From positions 1 to 7,735 of the forward strand of contig JAUIKX010000162.1 of NCBI GenBank assembly GCA_030430515.1: DNA of 7,735 bases, in the 5' to 3' direction. Position 1 is the stretch's first letter; every line of letters begins with the position of its first letter. Made by a program: the position numbers and the translations under genes. Below the pieces are notes generated by a model. That model saw only the letters and a program-made list of their open reading frames with translations, was not told the DNA's origin and made no database searches. Positions 1 through 5,028 of this stretch are shown here, piece after piece. Source of the DNA: Gammaproteobacteria bacterium (GTDB taxonomy: Bacteria > Pseudomonadota > Gammaproteobacteria > Pseudomonadales > Azotimanducaceae).

Positions 1-258
1 CGCGGTGACCCAGTCGTAGGTCTCCGGGCCGCTGAGCGCATTGACCAGGATCCGGTCGGGGCGCATGCGCAAGGCCGAGCGGATCAGGTAGCGCATCCCG
101 AAGCGGTGCTCGCCGCCCGTGCCGGCCTCGAGGGAGACGACGGTGTCCTGGGGGAGCCTGAGCCCGCCGTCGTCCTCTACGGTGACGATCCGGGTGCCGT
201 TGGGGATGAGCGCGCCGAGGGCGTTGAGCATCTCTGCGCGGCCGCTGTGGAGCCCGCC
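1..258 (-). CDS. CpaF/TadA-like secretion ATPase, internal fragment with degenerate P-loop
   Basis: The minus strand is open from position 258 through the left edge and reads like the core of CpaF/TadA-type secretion ATPases, which energise Flp/Tad pilus or related secretion. Visible family landmarks, in order, are a Walker A-like GGLHSGRAEMLNAL, the stretch IP.GTRIVTVED, VVSLEA, and LIRSALRMRPDRILV leading into the Walker B region. Two key sites are altered: the P-loop Lys-Thr is Arg-Ala (SGRA for SGKT), and the Glu normally following the Walker B strand (GEVRG) is missing (NALSG). Of 88 codons read leftward from position 264, 85 end in G or C, unlike the neighbouring genes and suggestive of a very high-GC donor such as a myxobacterium or actinobacterium. 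The frame extends rightward to an ATG at 339, but residues before about 258 do not look like this family. It is a partial gene or fragment; the rest lies outside the window. Confidence 0.6.
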
Positions 259-264
259 GCGGGC

Positions 265-657
265 GTCGGTTACGCGGTAGTCATCAATACGGATAACCCT
301 GCTGCGCTCAGGCGTCTGGAAGGGATGCTGGAACGCCATCTTGCACCGGCCTTGCCCCCGTTGCCGGACGGCAAGCTCAGCAGACCGCCGAAATTCAGCG
401 GTGTGCTGTATCCGGCTGTCGCCCGCTTCGATGTGACGGGCTGGCGCATGGGCGATCACACCCGGCGCGAATTGAGCTGGCAGGACAGCCGCCTGACCTT
501 CGCCGGCCGGGAACTGTTTGCGACCAGGCAACCTGGTCTGTACCGGCGGAACGGGGACCCCGTGGCGACAGTTGCGTTGCTTTTCGAGGATGGCAAGGCG
601 GTCCTTGTGGGCGAGATGGGCGCCTACAGAGGTATGGCTTCTAACCCGCGGCGCTGA
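265..657 (+). CDS. Beta-lactamase-family serine hydrolase, C-terminal fragment
   Basis: The plus frame ending at the TGA at 655-657 gives about 130 residues that resemble the C-terminal part of class C beta-lactamase-related serine hydrolases. It starts with the strand GVGYAVVINTDNPAAL, which usually follows the HxG/KTG-box loop. It then has a proline-rich linker, an FSGVLYPAVARF-type lipocalin-like beta domain, and the closing GLYRRNGDPVATVALLFEDG strand pair. The catalytic SxxK and Tyr motifs, which would lie 200 or more residues upstream, are absent. The frame stays open to position 1, with an in-frame ATG at 106, but that part is the antisense shadow of the ATPase-like gene and shows no hydrolase signature. 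The piece is therefore 5'-truncated at about 259-264 and probably not functional as it stands. Its last 17 bases overlap the convergent GST gene tail to tail. The family assignment rests on pattern memory and is moderate. Confidence 0.55.
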   Translation, partial: VGYAVVINTDNPAALRRLEGMLERHLAPALPPLPDGKLSRPPKFSGVLYPAVARFDVTGWRMGDHTRRELSWQDSRLTFAGRELFATRQPGLYRRNGDPVATVALLFEDGKAVLVGEMGAYRGMASNPRR

Positions 658-1270
658 TCGAGAAGTTAAGTTCCGCTGCTCGTTTGTAAGCGGGTCTGCT
701 GCGCATCGTCGTGCTGTATGCAGCCAGCGTTGGTGTCAGCCCTATTTCGTATGCATCCGCCCAGGCCAGACACACCGTCAGCAGAAGATCTGCTCCAGTG
801 AAGCCATCACCCACCAGATACTGCCGGTCTTCAAGATGCTGACTCGCCACATTGACCTGCTTCAGGAAACCCTCAATAGCTGCATCGATTGCTGCCGGCG
901 CCTCACCGTACAGATGTGACAGGTCGCGGTGCTTGCGGATGATATACAGCGTGTGCGCATCGAGCTCCATCTGCACGAACGACAGCCACTGGTTATACAG
1001 CGCTCTTTCTCTTGTGCGCGGTGCGGGGACCAGTGTGGTGGCATAAGTATCGGCAATGTAAGTCACGATGGCAGCACTTTCGGTGAGCACGAGGTCGCCG
1101 TCGATCAGTACGGGGATCTTCTCTTTCGGGTTGAGTATTCGGAATGCTTCGGTTTGTGTTTCGCCGGTTCGCGAGCCGATGAGCTTTGCTTCGTACTCGA
1201 GCCCTGCTTCGTGCAGGGCCCAGTGAGCCCGGAGCGTGCGTGTGGTGCCGCCACCCCAGAGGGTCAGCAT
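641..1270 (-). CDS. Glutathione S-transferase family protein
   Basis: A complete 209-residue cytosolic GST, normal length for bacterial enzymes that conjugate glutathione to electrophiles or use it in reductive or isomerising steps. The N-terminal thioredoxin-like domain spans about residues 1-78. It has an RTLRAHWALHEAGLEYE helix, the cis-proline motif KIPVL (Pro53) and the glutathione-gamma-Glu binding pair Glu64-Ser65 in LTESAAIVTYIAD. The all-helical C-terminal domain carries the N-capping box TGAD at 158-161. The catalytic residue near the N terminus is not obvious; Thr9/Thr10 occupy the place where Ser, Cys or Tyr is common. It is the last gene of the leftward operon, 13 nt after the monooxygenase stop. 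Its own ribosome site is weak (GAGCTG), so it is probably co-translated. Its 3' end overlaps the convergent hydrolase fragment by 17 nt. Its substrate cannot be told. Confidence 0.9.
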   Translation of the reverse strand: MLTLWGGGTTRTLRAHWALHEAGLEYEAKLIGSRTGETQTEAFRILNPKEKIPVLIDGDLVLTESAAIVTYIADTYATTLVPAPRTRERALYNQWLSFVQMELDAHTLYIIRKHRDLSHLYGEAPAAIDAAIEGFLKQVNVASQHLEDRQYLVGDGFTGADLLLTVCLAWADAYEIGLTPTLAAYSTTMRSRPAYKRAAELNFSISAAG

Positions 1271-1283
1271 GTTTACAGCTCGC

Positions 1284-1589
1284 TTAAAGCTGAGGGCGTT
1301 CTACTTCGGTTGCCTCGTAAAAGGAGGCTTCCACCGCTTTCGGTGGGTTGGCCTGCATGGCTTTCTGGAATTCAGCCATGTGCGGCATGGCAAAGTGCGC
1401 TTTCAGGGCGTCCATGCTTTCCCACTTTTCGGTGATGCGCATTTTCGAGCTATCGCCCAGCTCCACGCTGAACGTGTAGTCGTGGCAGCCGGGCTCGGCG
1501 CGGCTGGCGGCTTCCATGACCAGAATGGCCTCTTTCAGCGCGGCGATGGTTTCTTCTGTGGCTTCGATCTTTGCGTTTACGACGATCAT
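1284..1589 (-). CDS. ABM-domain (YgiN-like) putative quinol monooxygenase
   Basis: A small ferredoxin-like dimeric ABM-fold protein. Family hallmarks are an opening beta strand MIVVNAKIEA, a long helix, the EPGCHDYTF strand, the ITEKWESMDALKAHF segment with a conserved His, and PHMAEFQKAM. Relatives are cofactor-free oxygenases of quinols or polyketides, or Dyp-like detoxifiers; no substrate can be assigned. Two ATGs are available, at 1598 and 1589. The Shine-Dalgarno AGGAGG (1605-1600) lies only 1 nt before the first but 10 nt before the second, so 1589 is preferred (101 residues); the longer form would add Met-Thr-Thr. The Shine-Dalgarno sits inside the last codons of the upstream ATP-grasp gene, whose TGA ends at 1595, so the gene is clearly part of the same operon. 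Confidence 0.87.
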   Translation of the reverse strand: MIVVNAKIEATEETIAALKEAILVMEAASRAEPGCHDYTFSVELGDSSKMRITEKWESMDALKAHFAMPHMAEFQKAMQANPPKAVEASFYEATEVERPQL

Positions 1590-1594
1590 TGTTG

Positions 1595-2599
1595 TCATCC
1601 CTCCTGTTCTTCCCAGAGTGTCTGCTGTGCGGCTTCGACACGGCCGCCGAAATGGTTCATCGCGTACTCTACGCGATCTGCGACGTCGACGGGGACATCT
1701 TCCAGGGCTTCGATGGCTCGCAGTCGCGGCAGCAAACCGGCGCCGTTGGCAATCTGCACGGAAAGGCCCGGCCGGGCGTTGAGCTCCAGAATCAGTGGGC
1801 CGCGCTCCTGATCGATGACGATGTCGCAGCCGAGGTAACCGAGCCGGGTGACCTCGAAACAGCGGGCGGCCAGCGTGAGCAGCTGCAGCCAGTTGCCGAT
1901 GTGCAGGTTGGTAAAATCCGCGCCGGTATCGGGGTGGTGGGTCACCGGCAGGTCGTGCTGAACCGCCGAGATGGCCTGTCCGGTGGCCAGGTCGAGGCCG
2001 ACACCGACAGCGCCCTGGTGGAGATTGGCTTTGCCATCTGACGCGCGGGTTGCCAGACGCAGCATGCCCATCACCGGATAGCCCTGGAACACGATGATGC
2101 GTATGTCAGGAACGCCTTCGTGGCTGTACTCGGTGAACAGATCTTCGACCCTGACAAGCGTCTCGACGAAAGCTTGATCTGGCCTGCCGCCCAGAGAATG
2201 CAAACCGCTCAAGGTGTTGGAGAGATGTCGTTTCAGCTCGTCGAGAGAAATGCTGGCGCCGCTGCTCTTGACGAAACGATCGCCGTCACGCGCAACGATT
2301 ACGAGAATGCCTTTGCCGCCGGAGCCGTGCGCCGGCTTGATAACGAACTGGTCGAGGTTGTGCAGGATGTCGGTGATCTCTTCGATTTCGTGCTGCACGC
2401 TCACCACGGCAATGAGCTTGGGTGCGGCGATCTGCGCGCGCTCGACCACCCGCTTGGTCAACAGTTTGTTGTCCACCAAGGGAAAGCGGCTGCGATCGTT
2501 GTACTTTGCGATGTAGCCGATATTGCGCTGGTTCATGCCCAGCACCCCGTTTCTACGCAGGAAGCGGGGTGATATCCAGTCCTTCAGCCAACTGTTCAC
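1595..2599 (-). CDS. Alpha-L-glutamate ligase-related ATP-grasp protein (RimK-like)
   Basis: A 334-residue cytosolic ATP-grasp ligase of the RimK-related 'alpha-L-glutamate ligase-like' family. Such enzymes activate a carboxylate with ATP to form an amide bond; the natural substrate of this subgroup is not established. The N-terminal signature is LRRNGVLGMNQRN...FPLVDNKLLTKR (about 15-50). ATP-binding features are VIKP with Lys88 and the glycine-rich loop HGSGGKGI (91-98). DIRIIVF (165-171) and NLHQGAVGVG (192-201) follow. The Mg/ATP site is GCDIV (Asp259) and ILELNARPGLSVQIAN (Glu272, Asn274, Arg276), all intact, so activity is expected. The start is GTG at 2599, overlapping the TGA of the 7TM gene as GTGA, with no clear Shine-Dalgarno, which indicates translational coupling. 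An ATG at codon 22 would cut into the conserved N-terminal signature. The C terminus is acidic (EEQEG). Confidence 0.93.
   Translation of the reverse strand: MNSWLKDWISPRFLRRNGVLGMNQRNIGYIAKYNDRSRFPLVDNKLLTKRVVERAQIAAPKLIAVVSVQHEIEEITDILHNLDQFVIKPAHGSGGKGILVIVARDGDRFVKSSGASISLDELKRHLSNTLSGLHSLGGRPDQAFVETLVRVEDLFTEYSHEGVPDIRIIVFQGYPVMGMLRLATRASDGKANLHQGAVGVGLDLATGQAISAVQHDLPVTHHPDTGADFTNLHIGNWLQLLTLAARCFEVTRLGYLGCDIVIDQERGPLILELNARPGLSVQIANGAGLLPRLRAIEALEDVPVDVADRVEYAMNHFGGRVEAAQQTLWEEQEG
1600..1605 (-). promoter_or_regulatory. Strong Shine-Dalgarno for the ABM gene
   Basis: The minus strand reads AGGAGG here, inside the Glu-Gly codons that end the ATP-grasp gene. It is the best ribosome-binding site in the leftward operon and decides in favour of the ATG at 1589 (10-nt spacing) over the ATG at 1598 (1-nt spacing). 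It suggests that the two downstream small enzymes can be translated strongly and independently of coupling. Confidence 0.75.
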
Positions 2600-4101
2600 T
2601 GAGGATTTTTCGGTTGGAACGCAGCGAAGCGATGCAGTTCGAGCAAACGATAACCGGTGTAGCGGCCGAGCAGCAGAACCAGTGCCAACACCACCAGGTG
2701 CAATTCTGGAAAGTTGAACGCCAGGTGTTCAACGATCGACAGCGTCATGCCGAGGTAGGCGATGACGGCCACGAACAGACTGCCACCGCCCTGTTTCAGC
2801 ACTTCTTGTGGCCCTTCTTCTTCCCAGGTAATCGACAGGCGCTCGATGGTCCAGGCCAGAATGATCATCGGGAAAAACGAGATGGTCAGACCGCCGATCA
2901 GGCCCATGCGGGACGACACGACGCTGAACAGAGTGATGATGCCGATGACGATCATCACAAGGGCCGCGATCCGCGCGACCAGCAGCAGATTCAGCTCCGA
3001 CAGATAGCTGCGAATGATCAGGCCGATGGCAACGACGATCAGGAAGCTGAGCAGCCCGGGTAGGAGTTCCGTCTGCAGAAATGCGAGCGCGATGAGCACC
3101 GGCATGAACGTGCCGGATGTTTTCAGACCGATGACCACACGCATGAACACGACTACCAGCGCGCCGATGGGCAGCAGCATGATCAGTTTGAACATGCCCT
3201 GTTCGGCGATTGGCAGGCTGTACAGGGAGATGTCGAAGTCACCAAAGCGTTCTTTCGCAACACTCAGGCTCGGCCGTACGCTGGAAAGCATCGAGAAGGT
3301 GACACGACTGGCCGAACCGCCCACGACTTCGAGCAGTGCGGGTGCGTCGGTCACCCACAGCAGTTTGTTGCGCGTGTTGTTGACCAGGCCGGTTTCGGGG
3401 TCGACCAGATGCCAGGTGTCGTCCTGCCAGATCTGCACGTAAGAGGTGAGCGCCTGACGTCTGCGGCCATCTTCCAGCTGCAGCACTTCCACGGTTCTGG
3501 CGGGTACCTGAGCGCTCAGCATAAGGTCTGTGAGCAGCTCGGCGCGGGAGCGGGTGTCCAGCAGCATGCTGATGTTCTGGTCCGGTGGCTGGGTCTGCAT
3601 GCGCTGCACGATCTGCTGTGCGGTGCTTCGCCCATCTGCTGAAGTCGGCAGGATGCCGCTGAGCACTTCCTGAGCAGCGGTTCTGTAAGGTTCCTGCCAT
3701 GAAGGGGCTGGCAGCAGGCCGGGTGAGGTATCGCGGGTCTGCTCGAAACTGTCGGCCAGCAGTTCAACCTTATAGAACAGCGTCTGTGCGCCGGACGCGG
3801 CCCGTTTCGTCCAATGAGCGCGCTCCTGGCGTCGGCTCTTGTCGATATCGAAGCCGAAGCCCGAGGATGCATAGTTGCTGTCGACGACGCTGAAACCGCT
3901 CTGCAGTGGCGGCAGCGCCAGAAACACCTGGGTTTCCCGGCCGCTCGCATTGAACTGAATGCGCGCTTCCACCTGCCATACCCGCTGCTCCGCGCTGGGC
4001 AGAAGCGGTATGCCATAGGTCTGATGCCGGTACATCGCCGTCGTCAGACCGGCTGCCACCAGCACACCTATCAATAGCAGGTAAGGCCAACGTTGGTGCA
4101 T
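2596..4101 (-). CDS. Inactive transglutaminase-like periplasmic domain fused to 7TM region
   Basis: A 501-residue inner-membrane protein matching the Transglut_i_TM plus 7TM_transglut architecture. Residues 7-23 are a membrane anchor. About 25-300 form a periplasmic region containing a transglutaminase-like fold: RSRAELLTDLMLSAQVPARTVEVL (184-207), then YVQIWQDDTWHLVDPETG (221-238). The catalytic Cys is absent (the expected GxC position reads RSRAE) and the His before the second strand is Ser/Tyr, while Asp234 remains. The domain should therefore bind rather than catalyse. From 303 to the end there are hydrophobic segments at about 303-322, 333-350, 351-364, 374-394, 399-418, 441-460 and 466-479, with an acidic loop WEEEGPQE (426-433). 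The stop overlaps the ATP-grasp start, and the start overlaps the lipoprotein stop by one base (TAATG). The family is known only as a partner of these two neighbours; a receptor or scaffold linking periplasmic and cytosolic steps is inference. Confidence 0.93.
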   Translation of the reverse strand: MHQRWPYLLLIGVLVAAGLTTAMYRHQTYGIPLLPSAEQRVWQVEARIQFNASGRETQVFLALPPLQSGFSVVDSNYASSGFGFDIDKSRRQERAHWTKRAASGAQTLFYKVELLADSFEQTRDTSPGLLPAPSWQEPYRTAAQEVLSGILPTSADGRSTAQQIVQRMQTQPPDQNISMLLDTRSRAELLTDLMLSAQVPARTVEVLQLEDGRRRQALTSYVQIWQDDTWHLVDPETGLVNNTRNKLLWVTDAPALLEVVGGSASRVTFSMLSSVRPSLSVAKERFGDFDISLYSLPIAEQGMFKLIMLLPIGALVVVFMRVVIGLKTSGTFMPVLIALAFLQTELLPGLLSFLIVVAIGLIIRSYLSELNLLLVARIAALVMIVIGIITLFSVVSSRMGLIGGLTISFFPMIILAWTIERLSITWEEEGPQEVLKQGGGSLFVAVIAYLGMTLSIVEHLAFNFPELHLVVLALVLLLGRYTGYRLLELHRFAAFQPKNPQ

Positions 4102-4853
4102 TACGGCGAGTATTTCGGTTGAACAAAGCGGCGGCCGACATCCACGACGGCAATATCCTGCAGAAAATTCCTGCCCAGAATCAGCGCATTGTCGAGGTGT
4201 GATCGGTCCGCGAGGGTGAATTCGACGGTTTCATCGATCTGCGCCAGCCTGACGCGCAGCGCCACCACCGGCCGGCGGGTACCCTCCGGGTCTGCCTGCT
4301 GTACGACCCGAACAGAGCGAACGACTTCAGCCTCGAACTTTGTCGCCTGCTTCTCTCCGGGCACGTCGAATCGCACCCAGTCTTCGCCGTCACGTTCGAA
4401 CTCGACGATATTTTCAGCGTGTAGTGAGCTCGACGTGGCGCCCGTATCGATTCGGGCGATCAGGTGCACGCCGGGTGGTGCCAGCCAGACGCTTTCAAGC
4501 TCTCCCAGCATCGCTTTTTCGCCACTGACCTCAATGCGTTGCGGCGTGTTGTCACATTCCTGAGTGATCGTGGTTTGCGGAACGCACTGATTGGTATCGG
4601 CAATCCGTCCAGGCAGACGTTCGATGGCTGTGTTCACTTCGGCCATGCGCCTTGAGAGGTCATTGCGCGTGGTTCGCTGGGTGATGTCCACAGCCTGAAC
4701 GTGCTGTCGGGTCTGCGCCATTTCCGTTTGAAGTTCAGCAATCCGCTGATTCAGGGCTTCTATGCGTCCGGCCACAGGCTCGCCCTGCGGTTCCAGAGCT
4801 GCGCAAGCGCTCAGTGAGGTGGCGACTAAAAGTACGAAAACGTGACGTGGCAT
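4101..4853 (-). CDS. Lipoprotein with coiled coil and retropepsin-like 'ATP-dependent zinc protease' domain
   Basis: A 250-residue exported protein. A short signal peptide ends in the lipobox LSAC (14-17), giving a lipidated Cys17. The +2 residue is Ala, not Asp, so outer-membrane sorting is expected. Residues about 26-85 are a heptad-like coiled coil (RIEALNQRIAELQTEM...), followed by a linker with Cys90 and Cys100 that could form a disulfide. Residues about 105-245 are the PF05618-type domain, historically called 'ATP-dependent zinc protease' but related to retropepsins. Its aspartic-protease motif is ARIDTGATSSSLHA (Asp136), and a conserved ALILGRNFLQDIAVVDV (224-239) plays the part of the usual ILG motif. 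It is the first gene of the leftward operon; no Shine-Dalgarno is visible before the ATG at 4853. Proteolysis of an envelope peptide or protein is inferred from the fold. Confidence 0.92.
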   Translation of the reverse strand: MPRHVFVLLVATSLSACAALEPQGEPVAGRIEALNQRIAELQTEMAQTRQHVQAVDITQRTTRNDLSRRMAEVNTAIERLPGRIADTNQCVPQTTITQECDNTPQRIEVSGEKAMLGELESVWLAPPGVHLIARIDTGATSSSLHAENIVEFERDGEDWVRFDVPGEKQATKFEAEVVRSVRVVQQADPEGTRRPVVALRVRLAQIDETVEFTLADRSHLDNALILGRNFLQDIAVVDVGRRFVQPKYSP

Positions 4854-4905
4854 AAGGAGACCCCGGGTAGGGGTGGCAAGTCTACTGCTCGCTAGGATTG
4901 GTGAA

Positions 4906-4925
4906 TACTGTATTAATATACAGTA
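4906..4925. promoter_or_regulatory. LexA (SOS) box
   Basis: TACTGTATTAATATACAGTA matches the classical enterobacterial/pseudomonad SOS box TACTGTATATATATACAGTA at 18 of 20 positions, with perfect CTG-N10-CAG spacing. Nine-base inverted arms (ATACTGTAT/ATACAGTAT, 4905-4926) flank a 4-base centre. It lies in the divergent gap, 52 bp before the lipoprotein ATG at 4853 and about 100 bp before the likely radical SAM start. AT-rich -10-like hexamers overlap it on both strands (TATATT on plus, TATACT on minus). LexA repression of the radical SAM gene is the likeliest role. I recall the homologue PA0069 being listed among LexA-regulated genes of Pseudomonas aeruginosa. Effect on the leftward operon is possible but unsupported. 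Confidence 0.82.
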
Positions 4926-4957
4926 TATTTTGCCGTGTCCAGCTCAATACTGCGTCT

Positions 4958-4996
4958 TGGCGGTTTGTAACAGTGCCTGCTGGCGGTTTGTAACAG
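4958..4996. repeat. Tandem 16-bp direct repeat, 23-bp period
   Basis: TGGCGGTTTGTAACAG occurs exactly at 4958-4973 and again at 4981-4996, separated by 7 bp. Each copy contains the partial dyad GTT-N3-AAC. The 23-bp period is not a multiple of three, so it is not a protein repeat. Its place between the LexA box and the radical SAM start fits a double operator or leader element. A chance recent duplication cannot be excluded. Confidence 0.7.
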
Positions 4997-5028
4997 CGAA
5001 AGAAATTGCGAAACGACGGGCCCACGAA

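Larger units (their letters stand above)
641..4853 (-). other. Predicted five-gene operon
   Basis: The five minus-strand genes are joined by a 1-base overlap (TAATG at 4101), a 4-base overlap (GTGA at 2599), a stop/start junction with an embedded Shine-Dalgarno (about 1589-1605), and a 13-nt gap (1271-1283). No internal terminator or promoter-like gap is present. A single transcript starting in the 4854-5028 region is therefore expected. No clear terminator is seen after the last gene, which runs into the convergent hydrolase fragment. Confidence 0.85.

Noticed and set aside
1..264. Plus-strand coding region upstream of the hydrolase tail (ATG at 106)
   Set aside because: The frame is open only because the opposite strand has high-GC codons; its translation shows no hydrolase motifs, whereas the minus strand shows an ATPase core.
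2422..3063. Plus-strand open frame (213 codons) opposite the 7TM and ATP-grasp genes
   Set aside because: It spans the junction of two well-supported minus-strand genes; the product is Gln/Asp/His-rich, typical of the reverse complement of membrane-helix codons.
4888..4935. Exact sigma70 promoters on both strands around the LexA box
   Set aside because: TATATT (4924-4929) and the minus-strand TATACT are -10-like, but the best -35 candidates give spacings of about 20 and 14 nt, so no precise promoter is called.
4873..5028. N-terminal extension of the radical SAM gene from GTG 4873, with AAGGAG at 4854-4859
   Set aside because: The stretch contains the LexA box and an out-of-frame tandem repeat, encodes a Cys-rich unnatural-looking sequence, and exceeds the short N terminus usual for the family. 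The Shine-Dalgarno spacing (13 nt) is also poor.
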